From an uncultured Bacteroidota bacterium (GTDB taxonomy: Bacteria > Bacteroidota > Bacteroidia > Flavobacteriales > Flavobacteriaceae): a DNA stretch of 64,000 nt. The stretch's first letter is position 1, and every line of letters starts with the position of its first letter. Positions 38,013-47,928 of this stretch are shown piece by piece. The stretch lies in NCBI GenBank assembly GCA_902526165.1, contig CABZKA010000003.1, forward strand, positions 16,064-80,063. Reading direction: 5' to 3'. Below the pieces are notes generated by a model. It saw only the letters and a list, made by a program, of their open reading frames with translations, made no database searches and was not told the origin of the DNA. The position numbers were made by a program, and so were the translations under genes.

Positions 38013-39770
38013 TTAATCAACGTTATCGTGAAGAAATGTATTGTTAGATTTAACATCCATTTTACCACCATCTTCATGATTTAGGGTCGATGATGAGATT
38101 GAATTTTTAATCTCATCGTCTAAGCTAATTCCAGCTCTCTTGTATGCTGGCTCACTTTCCAAGTCACTGATTCCTGCAGATTTAGTAAATTTATAATTAA
38201 ATTTTTTAAGTTTTATTCTTCTTTGTTCAGTTCTTTTAGCCAATCCTTCAACAATCGGACTATCTATTGGGTTAAATTTAGGGGTTTTTTCATTTTCTAA
38301 GTTGTCTTCCGCATTTTTACTGTAAGAATTATTTTCAAGCGTAACATACGGAATTATGTGTACAGGCTCTATAACCTCTATCTCATTTAAATTCAACTTT
38401 AAATAATGTTTATAATCATTGTTTTCATTTGAATAAATTTTTTCCCCATAATCCAGAACTTCAATTGGATCAATAACCTCAATTTCCTTTAATTTTTTTG
38501 TAACTAATTCCTGATCAAGTTTACTATCAACTGGATCATTGATATCCTTTCTAATTAACTCATAATCCACATCAATTTCCAAAATCTCTTCATTTGTGAT
38601 GTCATGATTATCACCTGTTTGAAAATTGTCAGTATCAAAATTGATATTTTTAAAATCTATTGATTGAGATGCATTATCAAACTGTAAAGGTTTTTGATCT
38701 TTTTCTACATTTTCAATGATTGGATTTTCATCTTCTAAACTAAATATAGTTTTTTTAGGTTCTATATGTAAAATTTCATCTTGTTGTTTCATGTCAAACC
38801 CCGTCGCAATTACAGTAACAGCAATTTCCTCGCTTAGTGTTTGATCCTCTCCAATACCCATTATAATATTGGCTTTATTACCAGCTTTTTCTTGTATATA
38901 ATCATTGATAATACCAATTTCATCAATTGTAATTTCACTAGACCCAGAAACAATTAATAAAAGAACATTTTGTGCCCCACTAATTCGATTATCATTTAAA
39001 AGTGGAGAATCTAGTGCATTTGTTACAGCTTTAAGTGCTCTTTTTTCACCCGATGCACTGAAAGAACCCATGATTGCATTACCACTTTTTGATAAAACTG
39101 TTTTAGCATCCTTTAAATCAATATTTTGAGTATAATGGTTTGTGATTACTTCTGCAATTCCTTTTGCAGCTGTCGCAAGAACCTCATCAGCTTTCGTAAA
39201 GCCCTCTTTAACACCTAAGTTACCATACATCTCTCTCAATTTATTATTATTGATAACAACTAATGAGTCAACACTTCCCCTCAGTTTTTCTAGACCTAAA
39301 TTAGCTTGTTCTGTTCTAATTTTCCCTTCAAAAATAAATGGCATAGTAACTATTCCAACGGTTAAAATCCCCATTTCCATAGCTAGACTAGATATTATGG
39401 GAGCAGCTCCTGTTCCGGTACCACCACCCATTCCAGCTGTTATAAAAACCATCTTAGTATTATTATCAAGCATTTTTTTGATTACGTCTAAACTCTCAAT
39501 TGCTGCTTTTTCACCAATTTTTGGATCAGCACCAGCTCCCATTCCCTCCGTTAAATTAATTCCGAGTTGTACTTTATTTGGAACTGGGCTATTTTCTAGC
39601 GCCTGAGCATCAGTGTTACAAATCACATAATCAACTCCATTAATACCTTTATTATACATGTAATTAATAGCATTACTTCCACCACCACCAACTCCAATTA
39701 CTTTAATAACATTACTTTGGTTCTTGGGCATATCCCAAGATAAATTCTCGTATTGATTTTCTGTATTCAT
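38013..39770 (-). CDS. ftsZ: Cell division GTPase FtsZ with long C-terminal linker
   Basis: 585 residues. The tubulin-like core (about 15-335) has the GTP signature GGGTGTG at 115-121 and NTDAQAL near 52. About 250 further residues form an acidic, Asn-rich linker, in line with the large FtsZ of Flavobacteriia. Within it a 14-residue motif occurs twice (428-441 KEIEVIDPIEVLDY and 462-475 NEIEVIEPVHIIPY). A conserved-looking EPAYKRAGISLDD at 540-552 precedes the end and may bind FtsA. It builds the Z ring at mid-cell and lies 7 bases after ftsA. Confidence 0.98.
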   Translation of the reverse strand: MNTENQYENLSWDMPKNQSNVIKVIGVGGGGSNAINYMYNKGINGVDYVICNTDAQALENSPVPNKVQLGINLTEGMGAGADPKIGEKAAIESLDVIKKMLDNNTKMVFITAGMGGGTGTGAAPIISSLAMEMGILTVGIVTMPFIFEGKIRTEQANLGLEKLRGSVDSLVVINNNKLREMYGNLGVKEGFTKADEVLATAAKGIAEVITNHYTQNIDLKDAKTVLSKSGNAIMGSFSASGEKRALKAVTNALDSPLLNDNRISGAQNVLLLIVSGSSEITIDEIGIINDYIQEKAGNKANIIMGIGEDQTLSEEIAVTVIATGFDMKQQDEILHIEPKKTIFSLEDENPIIENVEKDQKPLQFDNASQSIDFKNINFDTDNFQTGDNHDITNEEILEIDVDYELIRKDINDPVDSKLDQELVTKKLKEIEVIDPIEVLDYGEKIYSNENNDYKHYLKLNLNEIEVIEPVHIIPYVTLENNSYSKNAEDNLENEKTPKFNPIDSPIVEGLAKRTEQRRIKLKKFNYKFTKSAGISDLESEPAYKRAGISLDDEIKNSISSSTLNHEDGGKMDVKSNNTFLHDNVD

Positions 39771-39777
39771 ATTTTTA

Positions 39778-41103
39778 TTATTCTGCGTTTTCTAAAAATG
39801 TTTTTAGTTTTTCTGTAAATTTTTCAAAAATTGATTTCTGTTTTGAGATCTCATCACCATTATTATTCTGGTCATCATTATCAGTCACGGTAAACTCATT
39901 TTCATCTTCAATATCTATTTCTAATTCATTATCATTATTAAAAAAATTATCCCTTGCATTCATGACAAGACCTACAGCTGTTGCATACGTAGGGCTTGAA
40001 ATTTCTATTAAATTATTTCCAGCTAAATGTTCATTTGGAGACCCAAGTCTGGTATCCATGCCAGTGATATATTCAACTAGTTGCTTCAAATGTTTTAGCT
40101 GACTTCCACCGCCTGTCAAAACAATTCCAGCAATTAGTTTCTTTTTTTGCTCTTCATGTCCATAATTTTTAATCTCCAAATAAACTTGCTCAATAATCTC
40201 TACAACTCTAGCATGAATAATTTTTGAAAGGTTTTTTAATGTTACTTCTTTTGGTTCTCTTCCTCTCAAGCCTGGAATTGAAACAATTTCATTTTCTTTA
40301 TTTTCACCAGGCCAGGCAGAACCAAACTTTATCTTGAGTAATTCTGCTTGTTTCTCTATGATTGAGCAACCATCTTTAATGTCTTCAGTAATTATATTAC
40401 CTCCAAAAGGTATTACCGAGGTATGTCTAATAATTCCATCTTTAAAAATTGCAAGATCTGTTGTTCCACCTCCAATATCAATAAGTGCAACACCTGCTTC
40501 TTTTTCTTCTTTACTCAAAACAGCATCTGCTGATGCCAAAGGTTCTAAAGTTATACCATGAAAATCAATTCCTGAACTTTTTACACATCTAGCAATATTC
40601 TTTATTGAGCTAACCTGACCAACAACCACATGGAAATTTGCTTCCAATCTTCCACCAAACATTCCGATAGGCTCTTTTATTTCACCTTGACCATCAACTT
40701 TGTATTCCTGAGGTAAAACATGTATAATTTCTTCACCGGGTAGCATTACGAGCTTGTACACTTGATTTATTACATTGTTTATGTCTTTTTCCTCGATAAC
40801 TTGATCTGAATTCTGTCTTGTAATATAATCACTGTGTTGCAGGCTTCTTATATGTTGCCCAGCAATTCCAACTACAACCTTATCTATTTTGTATCCAGAT
40901 GTTTTCTCTGCTTCATTAATTGCAGATTGAATCGATTGAATTGTTTGAGTAATATTATTGACAACTCCCCTATGTACACCTAAGCTTTCAGACTTTCCTA
41001 AACCAATAATTTTTAGCTTACTATATTCATTAACATGTCCAATCATTGCAACAATCTTAGTTGTCCCAATATCTAAACCTATAAAAAGCTCATTATTTTT
41101 CAT
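39778..41103 (-). CDS. ftsA: Cell division protein FtsA
   Basis: 441 residues, actin-like ATPase that tethers FtsZ to the membrane. IGLDIGTTKIVAMIG at the N-terminus is the phosphate-1 loop. VALIDIGGGTTDLAIF near residue 205 is phosphate-2, and IVLTGGGSQLKHL near 330 is the adenosine loop. After an acidic Asp/Asn-rich linker, the last 18 residues (SIFEKFTEKLKTFLENAE) form a likely amphipathic membrane-targeting helix. It overlaps ftsQ by 11 bases. Confidence 0.98.
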   Translation of the reverse strand: MKNNELFIGLDIGTTKIVAMIGHVNEYSKLKIIGLGKSESLGVHRGVVNNITQTIQSIQSAINEAEKTSGYKIDKVVVGIAGQHIRSLQHSDYITRQNSDQVIEEKDINNVINQVYKLVMLPGEEIIHVLPQEYKVDGQGEIKEPIGMFGGRLEANFHVVVGQVSSIKNIARCVKSSGIDFHGITLEPLASADAVLSKEEKEAGVALIDIGGGTTDLAIFKDGIIRHTSVIPFGGNIITEDIKDGCSIIEKQAELLKIKFGSAWPGENKENEIVSIPGLRGREPKEVTLKNLSKIIHARVVEIIEQVYLEIKNYGHEEQKKKLIAGIVLTGGGSQLKHLKQLVEYITGMDTRLGSPNEHLAGNNLIEISSPTYATAVGLVMNARDNFFNNDNELEIDIEDENEFTVTDNDDQNNNGDEISKQKSIFEKFTEKLKTFLENAE

Positions 41104-41809
41104 TTTTATTATTTTCGATTACTACTTGATTTTTAAAACTTAAATTTATTTTCTCAATTTCAGAGAAAATATCTGACTTAACTTTAGCACCATAGAAAAT
41201 CTTATATTTTTTAAGCTTCTCTTCTATATTGTTAAGACTTCCAAATTTTATTAAATAATTTTGATTGACTGTTTTTAAGTACATATTTGTTTGATCCATA
41301 AAAATATAGTCAATATGAGAAAACAAGAACTCATCATTTTTTATTACGGAACTAATTTTTATAGCCTTCATTAAATTAATTGAATCTATTTCACCTACAA
41401 AAAATGTTGTTTCTGGTTTATAAATTTTTGATAATGGAATCATTTCACCATTCAAATCGACATACTTATTTTGATATTCTAAAAACATAACTGGATCTTT
41501 TTCATTAATTTTTATATTAATTTTTGAGTCGACAGTCCTGTACACATTTGAATCATAAAAGAAATCGATATTATTGATATGATTTTCTAAACTTGAAATA
41601 CTGAATTCCAGATTTAACAAAGAATCATTTATAAATTTATTTTCAACTAAATTTCCTTTCAAAGAATCTAATTCTATATAGTTAAGTTTTAAATAATTTA
41701 AGTCTTCGTAAATAAAATTATTTCTTTTGCTGTTAATAAAATTTGCCCAAATAGTTACACAAACAGTGAGTATTAAAAGAATTGAAAAAATTATTTTTTT
41801 ATATATCAT
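41093..41809 (-). CDS. ftsQ: Cell division protein FtsQ
   Basis: 238 residues: short cytosolic start, one membrane helix (residues 5-22), and a periplasmic part with a POTRA-like region (about 35-110, ending with DSKINIKINEKDPVMFLEYQNKYVDLNGEMIPLS). The sequence is weakly conserved, so the call rests on the topology, the YVDLNGEMIPLS pattern and its slot between murC and ftsA. It links early and late divisome proteins. It overlaps murC and ftsA by 11 bases each. Confidence 0.9.
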   Translation of the reverse strand: MIYKKIIFSILLILTVCVTIWANFINSKRNNFIYEDLNYLKLNYIELDSLKGNLVENKFINDSLLNLEFSISSLENHINNIDFFYDSNVYRTVDSKINIKINEKDPVMFLEYQNKYVDLNGEMIPLSKIYKPETTFFVGEIDSINLMKAIKISSVIKNDEFLFSHIDYIFMDQTNMYLKTVNQNYLIKFGSLNNIEEKLKKYKIFYGAKVKSDIFSEIEKINLSFKNQVVIENNKNEK

Positions 41810-43151
41810 TTTGTAAGATCAATTTTTTTATACTTTCAACTTTTTCAGAGATATCACCAGCTCCCAAGGTTATAATTATATCAGAATCATCAATTTCTAG
41901 ATTTTCTATTAACTCCCCATCATGAATAATTTTTTTGTTATCATTTTTTATTATTTTTAATAGCTCTGTTGAATCAATTCCAGGTATTGGCTTCTCCCTT
42001 GCTGGATATATGTTTAATAAGAATATTTTATCAAATTTTTCTAATACTCTTGCAAACTCACTCATAAAATCTTTAGTTCTTGAGAAAAGATGGGGCTGAA
42101 AAATTACAAGATTGGATTTGTTTGGATACATTTTTTTTACTGAATCAACAATTGATTTTATTTCATTAGGATGGTGTGCATAGTCATCAATTAATATTTT
42201 AGGAGATTTTGTAATAATTGAGAATCTACGGTCAATACCTCTAAATGATTTAATAGCATTAACAATTTTTTTTGGACTTAAGTTAAGATTGACGGCTATT
42301 GAAAAGGCAGCTAAAGCATTAAGTGCATTGTGTTTACCAGGCATTCCAAAAATTACCTTCCCGTAATTATTTTTCTCTGACTTAATTTCAAACTGAGTTT
42401 CAAATGGTCCGTAAATTAACTTATCAATGTAATAGTCGGATTTGTCATTTAGCCCATACTTATATCCTCCAAATCCTAAATTTTCGTTATGAAAAATAAT
42501 TCCGTCTTTCTTTAAATTTCCTACAAAAGCTTTAAATGTGTTTATAAGATTTTGATAATTTTTATATATATCTAGATGATCAGGATCTATATTATTTATA
42601 CATATCACATTTGGTTTGAGTTCTAAAAATGATTTATCAAATTCATCAGCTTCAACTATAAAAATTTTATTTCCATTGATTATTAAATTAGAGCCATAAT
42701 CATTCATAATTCCACCTACAAAAGATGTAAACTCTAAATTGAATTGAAATAAAATGTGGGAAAGTATTGAGCTAATAGTTGTTTTTCCGTGAGTACCCGA
42801 TATTGCAATACAATACCCATCGTTTACAATTTTTGAAAGAATTTTAGCTCTTTTAATTACTATAAATTTTTTATGGTGGCAGTAGTTTAGAATTTTATTA
42901 TCATTACTTATTGCTGGTGTGTAAACAATAACAGTATTTTTTGTATTTAAATTCTTTAGGTCAATCATTGATTCTTTTAAGTTATGAGAAACTCCAATTC
43001 CTGAGCTAACTAACTTTTTAGTTATAGTCGTTTGAACTTTATCATAGCCTGAAATATTTTTTTTGTTGTAATGTAAGTATTTGGCTAAGGCCGACATTCC
43101 AATACCGCCAATTCCAATAAAAAAATAATTTTTGTGTTCTAAATAATTCAT
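41799..43151 (-). CDS. murC: UDP-N-acetylmuramate--L-alanine ligase
   Basis: 450 residues. It adds the first amino acid, L-alanine, to UDP-MurNAc in the cytosol. FFIGIGGIGMSALAKYL at residues 10-26 is the Rossmann start of MurC, ISGTHGKTT at 117-125 is the ATP loop, and DEFDKSFLELKP, DPDHLDIY and IDDYAHHPNEI are typical ligase motifs. It overlaps murG by 4 bases and ftsQ by 11. Confidence 0.98.
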   Translation of the reverse strand: MNYLEHKNYFFIGIGGIGMSALAKYLHYNKKNISGYDKVQTTITKKLVSSGIGVSHNLKESMIDLKNLNTKNTVIVYTPAISNDNKILNYCHHKKFIVIKRAKILSKIVNDGYCIAISGTHGKTTISSILSHILFQFNLEFTSFVGGIMNDYGSNLIINGNKIFIVEADEFDKSFLELKPNVICINNIDPDHLDIYKNYQNLINTFKAFVGNLKKDGIIFHNENLGFGGYKYGLNDKSDYYIDKLIYGPFETQFEIKSEKNNYGKVIFGMPGKHNALNALAAFSIAVNLNLSPKKIVNAIKSFRGIDRRFSIITKSPKILIDDYAHHPNEIKSIVDSVKKMYPNKSNLVIFQPHLFSRTKDFMSEFARVLEKFDKIFLLNIYPAREKPIPGIDSTELLKIIKNDNKKIIHDGELIENLEIDDSDIIITLGAGDISEKVESIKKLILQNDI

Positions 43152-44248
43152 TTTAAAAAAGATTCAATTTCATTTAAAATTATTTGAACGGCGTTTTTTT
43201 TTGAGATTGCTTTAATTTTTTCAGAAAGATTTTTTCTGTATATATCGCTAACAATTAGTTTATTTATTATAGGTGTTAATTTAAAATCTAGCTCATCCTC
43301 GTTTATAAATTCACAAGCCCCATTTTCATAAATTTTTCTAGCATTTTTTGTTTGATGATCATCAACCACATTAGGCGATGGAATAAATATTACGGGCTTT
43401 CCTACGATACACAGCTCAGATATAATACTTGCACCTGATCTTGAAATGATTAAATCTGAAATTGAATACAACTCTTCAATTTTATCCACAAATGAAATAA
43501 TTACTAGGTTTTTATTTTTAAATTTTTTGTAGGTCTCATAATATCTTGTTCCTGTTAGTAAAATAACTTGTAGGTTATTTTTTATAAAAAAATCCATTGA
43601 TTCAATTATAGATTTATTAAGCTTATCTGCTCCTTGACTACCTCCCAAGACTAGTATTATTTTTTTATTACTCATAAGATTTAGCTTCTTGTAAACTTCA
43701 TTTTTGTTGACAGTTTTAAATAATCTAATTGATTCTCTTACAGGATTTCCAGAATATATTATTTTTTTTGGATCAAAAAATTTATCCATTCCATCATATG
43801 CTACAAAAATTCTCTTTGAGTACTTACCCAAAATTTTATTTGTAATTCCAGGATGGGAATTTTGCTCTTGAATGAAAGTTGGTATATTTATCAGACTAGA
43901 AACAAATAAAATTGGACCACTTGCAAAACCACCAGTTCCTATTACTAGATTTGGTTTAAATTTTATAAGAATAATTAAGGATTGTAATAAACTTATAATT
44001 AACTTGTAAGGAAGTAGTAGATTGGAAATAGAAACCTTTCTGTTAAAGCCTGAAATATTTAATCCTTTAATTCTGTAGCCTCTTTCAGGAATGATTTTCA
44101 TTTCCATTCTTTTTTTTGAACCGACAAATAACAACTCACTATTTATAAATTTATTTTTTATGCTATCGGCAATACTTAAAGCTGGATAAATATGGCCCCC
44201 AGATCCACCTCCAGATAAAATAAACCTATATTTTTTTTTATTAGCCAC
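43148..44248 (-). CDS. murG: UDP-GlcNAc:undecaprenyl-PP-MurNAc-pentapeptide GlcNAc transferase
   Basis: 366 residues, GT-B fold. It makes lipid II from lipid I on the cytosolic face of the membrane. ILSGGGSGGHIYPALSIAD at residues 11-29 is the first glycine-rich loop, with ATGGFASGP-like GTGGFASGPI near 103. LVLGGSQGADKLN near 200 and ISRSGASIISEL near 268 are the donor-site motifs. Its start overlaps ftsW by 8 bases. Confidence 0.98.
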   Translation of the reverse strand: MANKKKYRFILSGGGSGGHIYPALSIADSIKNKFINSELLFVGSKKRMEMKIIPERGYRIKGLNISGFNRKVSISNLLLPYKLIISLLQSLIILIKFKPNLVIGTGGFASGPILFVSSLINIPTFIQEQNSHPGITNKILGKYSKRIFVAYDGMDKFFDPKKIIYSGNPVRESIRLFKTVNKNEVYKKLNLMSNKKIILVLGGSQGADKLNKSIIESMDFFIKNNLQVILLTGTRYYETYKKFKNKNLVIISFVDKIEELYSISDLIISRSGASIISELCIVGKPVIFIPSPNVVDDHQTKNARKIYENGACEFINEDELDFKLTPIINKLIVSDIYRKNLSEKIKAISKKNAVQIILNEIESFLK

Positions 44249-45389
44249 CTAATTCAACTGTTTTATAATTTATGTTGTTTTTACTTACACTTAATAAAAT
44301 TCCCATTGCCAAAAAAGTTATCCAAATGGAAGTTCCACCAGTACTAACTAATGGAAGTGGTTGTCCAGTGACTGGAATCAATTGAACAGCAACTGCCATA
44401 TTTGTAAAAGCTTGAAAAACTACAGGGATACCTACAGCAATAGATACTAATTGTCCAAATTTTGTTTGTGACTTATAGGATATTATTATAATCCTGAACA
44501 GCAACACTATGTACAATAATAGTATTATAAAGGCTACTATGGTACCATACTCCTCAGCAATAATAGAAAAAATAAAATCTGATGTGCTCTGTGGCAAAAC
44601 ATACTTCATGGAGCTTTTACCTGCCCCAACACCAAATATTTTTCCATTTGCTATTGCTGCCTTGGCTCTATTTATTTGATAATTTGATGTATCATCAAGA
44701 TCATTTTTTACGAAATTTTCAATTCTATTAGTCCACGTATCGACTCTGTTAGGAATTATTTGAGGAAACTTATTGACCGCAAATAAAAACAATGACAATA
44801 ATAAGACGAATAAAAAAAATAGTGTAGCAAGATGCTTTAGTTTGTATCCTGCAATAAATATTATCATTGTTGACATGATGAAAATTAACAAAGCGGTTGA
44901 AAAGTTAGATGGAAGAATTAATGCGACTATTACTATTATTGGAAGCCACATTAATAAAAATGTTTTGATGAAACTAAGACTCGTGTTTTTTTCCTTTGAT
45001 AAAAAATTTGACAAGTAAATTAACAAGAAAATTGAAGCTAACGTTGATGGCTGAAACGAGATTTCCAGTATTGGTATATTTAACCATCTGTTGGCATTTG
45101 CACCGTCAATCACATTTCCTTGAAAAGATGCAAAAAACAATAAAAAAATTACCAATGGAAGAATAATTAAGGAAAGGCCTTTGAAATATTTATACTCAAC
45201 CAAATGGGTTGAATACATTATCATAATACCAATTAATATGATTGATATATGTTTTATAATATTTGAAAAAATTAAATTAGCTCCAAAGTTTGAACTAGCA
45301 CTATAGACAGGTAAGAATGAAAATATTGCTAAAGCTATAACTACAATCCATATAGCCTTATCCCCACGAATATTTTTGAGTATGTTCAT
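44241..45389 (-). CDS. ftsW: SEDS peptidoglycan polymerase FtsW
   Basis: 382 residues, about ten membrane helices, SEDS family. It polymerises lipid II at the septum with its partner FtsI. IDGANANRWLNIPILEISFQPSTLASI near residue 95 carries the conserved Arg/Trp segment, GSWG-like VGAGKSSMKYVLPQSTSDFIFSIIAEEYG near 255 the catalytic loop region, and GQPLPLVSTGGTS near 345 the C-terminal hallmark. It overlaps murD by 4 bases. Confidence 0.97.
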   Translation of the reverse strand: MNILKNIRGDKAIWIVVIALAIFSFLPVYSASSNFGANLIFSNIIKHISIILIGIMIMYSTHLVEYKYFKGLSLIILPLVIFLLFFASFQGNVIDGANANRWLNIPILEISFQPSTLASIFLLIYLSNFLSKEKNTSLSFIKTFLLMWLPIIVIVALILPSNFSTALLIFIMSTMIIFIAGYKLKHLATLFFLFVLLLSLFLFAVNKFPQIIPNRVDTWTNRIENFVKNDLDDTSNYQINRAKAAIANGKIFGVGAGKSSMKYVLPQSTSDFIFSIIAEEYGTIVAFIILLLYIVLLFRIIIISYKSQTKFGQLVSIAVGIPVVFQAFTNMAVAVQLIPVTGQPLPLVSTGGTSIWITFLAMGILLSVSKNNINYKTVELGG

Positions 45390-46738
45390 AATTTTCTTAC
45401 ATGACTTTTAAATGAATTACCCCTCTCCTCATAATTTTCAAATAAATCAAAACTTGCACATGCAGGTGATAGCATAACAATATCACCCTGTTTTGAGATG
45501 TCATATGCACTTTTAACAGCATCAGCCATTTTATCAGTGGAAACTACAAGATTACAGTGCTGAGAAAATGTTGAGATTATTTTTTCATTATCTGAACCCA
45601 AACAAACAATTGCTTTAACATTTCTCTTAACTAAAGGAATTAGTTGATCATAATCATTACCCTTATCTACTCCCCCAACTATCCAAACTATTGGTTTATT
45701 ATATGAATTTAAAGCATAAAACGCTGCATTTACATTTGTTGCTTTAGAATCATTCACATATTTAACTTTATGTATAGTTAGAAAATGCTCTAATCTATGT
45801 GGTACATTTTGAAAAGTTTTAAGACTTTCAATAATTTTTTTATTTGAAATATTTAAAATTTCAGAGACAGCAATTGCTGCCATTGAATTTTTTACATTGT
45901 GTAACCCAACCAATGAGGTCTTACTAATATCTATCATATTTTCGTTGTTATTTATTGATAATTTAATCTTGTTTTTAAGCTTTACTAAAAAGTTATTTTT
46001 TGGATTTTTGTTATTTCCTGTAAAAAACGGAATAGTAAAAACCTTGCTTTTTAAATCATTAATTTTATTTTTTATATTGGTACAATCACCGCTGTAAATA
46101 AGATAATCTGAACTTTTCTGATTGCTTATTATATTGAACTTTGCATTTATGTAATTTTCTAATTTATGATCATATCTGTCGAGGTGATCTGGTGTTATGT
46201 TGGTTATAACAGAAATATCAGGCCTAAAATTCAGAATATGATCAAGTTGGAAACTACTAACCTCCAAAACATAATAATCAAATTGATTTTCTGCTATTGA
46301 TCCTGAAAAACTGTATCCGATGTTTCCAGCTAATCCAACATTAAATCCACTATTTTTTAATATGTGGTAAATTAATTTTGATGTTGTTGTTTTTCCGTTT
46401 GTTCCAGTTACGGCAATGATAAATGCATTAGTGTATCTACTGGCAAATTCAATTTCTGAAATAACATTCTTGTTTTGAAGTGATGGTTTAGACTTAATTA
46501 ATGACCTAAGATCAATCCCTGGACTGATCACTATTTCATTTGAATGCTTTATTAAATTTTCAGAATGCCCTGACTCTTCATATATTACACCTAATTCTGA
46601 TAAGATTTTTTTTGTTTCTGATTTAATATTTTTTGAGTCTGAGAGAAAAACATCTAAACCTTGTTTTTGAGCTAATTTTGCAACTCCAACTCCACTAATA
46701 CCGGAGCCCAGAATAAGTATTTTACTCTTAGCTATCAT
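45386..46738 (-). CDS. murD: UDP-N-acetylmuramoyl-L-alanine--D-glutamate ligase
   Basis: 450 residues from ATG 46738. That start makes an ATGA overlap with mraY and leaves the family N-terminus MIAKSKILILGSGISGVGVAKLA. A longer frame to 46792 lies inside mraY and has no homology. It adds D-glutamate to UDP-MurNAc-L-Ala. TGTNGKTT at 111-118 is the ATP loop, and ITPDHLDRYDHKLENY and NDSKATNVNA are further Mur ligase motifs. Confidence 0.98.
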   Translation of the reverse strand: MIAKSKILILGSGISGVGVAKLAQKQGLDVFLSDSKNIKSETKKILSELGVIYEESGHSENLIKHSNEIVISPGIDLRSLIKSKPSLQNKNVISEIEFASRYTNAFIIAVTGTNGKTTTSKLIYHILKNSGFNVGLAGNIGYSFSGSIAENQFDYYVLEVSSFQLDHILNFRPDISVITNITPDHLDRYDHKLENYINAKFNIISNQKSSDYLIYSGDCTNIKNKINDLKSKVFTIPFFTGNNKNPKNNFLVKLKNKIKLSINNNENMIDISKTSLVGLHNVKNSMAAIAVSEILNISNKKIIESLKTFQNVPHRLEHFLTIHKVKYVNDSKATNVNAAFYALNSYNKPIVWIVGGVDKGNDYDQLIPLVKRNVKAIVCLGSDNEKIISTFSQHCNLVVSTDKMADAVKSAYDISKQGDIVMLSPACASFDLFENYEERGNSFKSHVRKL

Positions 46739-47928
46739 CTTAATTTCAGTGTTATAAGAGTTAATATTGCGAGCAAAATTGAAACGATCCAAAATCTTGT
46801 AACAATTTTAGTTTCACTTAATCCTTTTTTCTGAAAATGATGGTGAATTGGGCTCATTAGAAAAATTCTTTTTCCAATTCCATATTTTCTTTTCGTGTAT
46901 TTAAAAAAACTCACTTGTATTATTACGGACATTGTCTCAATAAGAAAAATACCACACAAAATAGGTAGCATTAATTCTTTCCTGACAAGAATTGCAATAA
47001 CAGCTATTATACCTCCAACCGATAAACTTCCAGTATCACCCATAAAAACTTGAGCAGGATGAGTATTGTACCATAAAAAACCTATCAATCCACCAAGCAG
47101 TGCAGAGACAAAAACAAGTATCTCACCTATTCCTGGTATATAAATTATATTTAAATAATCTGAAAAAATAAAATTACCAGATACCCAAGCCAAAATACCA
47201 AGAACAAAGACAACTATTGCTGAAGTTCCAGCTGCTAAACCATCAAGACCATCTGTAAGGTTAGTTCCGTTTGAAACTGCAATTATTATAAATGTTATTA
47301 CTAAAACATAAAAAATCCAGTTAAGGTTATTCTTCGAAATTTTAAATATTTGAACATAATCCAACTCATTATTTTTAACAAAAGGAATGGTTGTTTTTAA
47401 GGACTTTTGATTTGTAATTATACTTTGTTCATGATTAAAATCCTTATTTTGCTTAACCTCAATTCCGGGGTGAAAGTAAACAGTAAAACCAATAAATAAA
47501 CCTAATGTAGTCTGACCAATAATTTTTACCCAACTATTAATTCCTGATTTTCTGTTCTTGAAAACTTTAATATAATCATCAACAAAACCAATTAGAGCTA
47601 ACCAAATAAAAGAAACTAATAGAATTACTATATAAATATTCTTAAAGTCAGTAAAAAACAAAATGGGTATTATGGTTGATAATAATATTATAACACCTCC
47701 CATTGTTGGTGTTCCTTTTTTAGCCTTTTCGCCAGGTAAATTGAGGTTTCTAATGTTCTCCCCTATTTGTTTTTCTCTTAAATATTTTATTATTTTCTTA
47801 CCAAAAATTGTTGAGATTAAAAGAGCCAGAATAAAACTTATTGCAGATCTAAAAGAAATGTATTGAAACAAACTAGCTCCCATTAATTGAAACTCTTTCT
47901 CTAATATTTCAAATAAATAATATAACAT
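46735..47928 (-). CDS. mraY: Phospho-N-acetylmuramoyl-pentapeptide transferase
   Basis: 397 residues, about ten helices. It transfers phospho-MurNAc-pentapeptide to undecaprenyl phosphate, making lipid I. KAKKGTPTMGGVIIL near residue 70, GFVDDYIKVFKNRKSGI near 114 with the catalytic Asp pair, NGTNLTDGLDGLAAG near 220 and HPAQVFMGDTGSLSVGG near 295 are diagnostic. The inserted polar segment near residues 155-190 (KQNKDFNHEQ) is common in Bacteroidota MraY. The start shares one base with the murE stop. Confidence 0.98.
   Translation of the reverse strand: MLYYLFEILEKEFQLMGASLFQYISFRSAISFILALLISTIFGKKIIKYLREKQIGENIRNLNLPGEKAKKGTPTMGGVIILLSTIIPILFFTDFKNIYIVILLVSFIWLALIGFVDDYIKVFKNRKSGINSWVKIIGQTTLGLFIGFTVYFHPGIEVKQNKDFNHEQSIITNQKSLKTTIPFVKNNELDYVQIFKISKNNLNWIFYVLVITFIIIAVSNGTNLTDGLDGLAAGTSAIVVFVLGILAWVSGNFIFSDYLNIIYIPGIGEILVFVSALLGGLIGFLWYNTHPAQVFMGDTGSLSVGGIIAVIAILVRKELMLPILCGIFLIETMSVIIQVSFFKYTKRKYGIGKRIFLMSPIHHHFQKKGLSETKIVTRFWIVSILLAILTLITLKLR

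Noticed and set aside
39142..39606. 154-codon open frame antisense to ftsZ
   Set aside because: It is the complement of a conserved coding region, its translation resembles no family, and it has no promoter or spacing of its own.
46739..46792. Longer murD start at 46792
   Set aside because: It would overlap mraY by 58 bases and adds non-homologous residues. ATG 46738 gives the family start and an ATGA junction.
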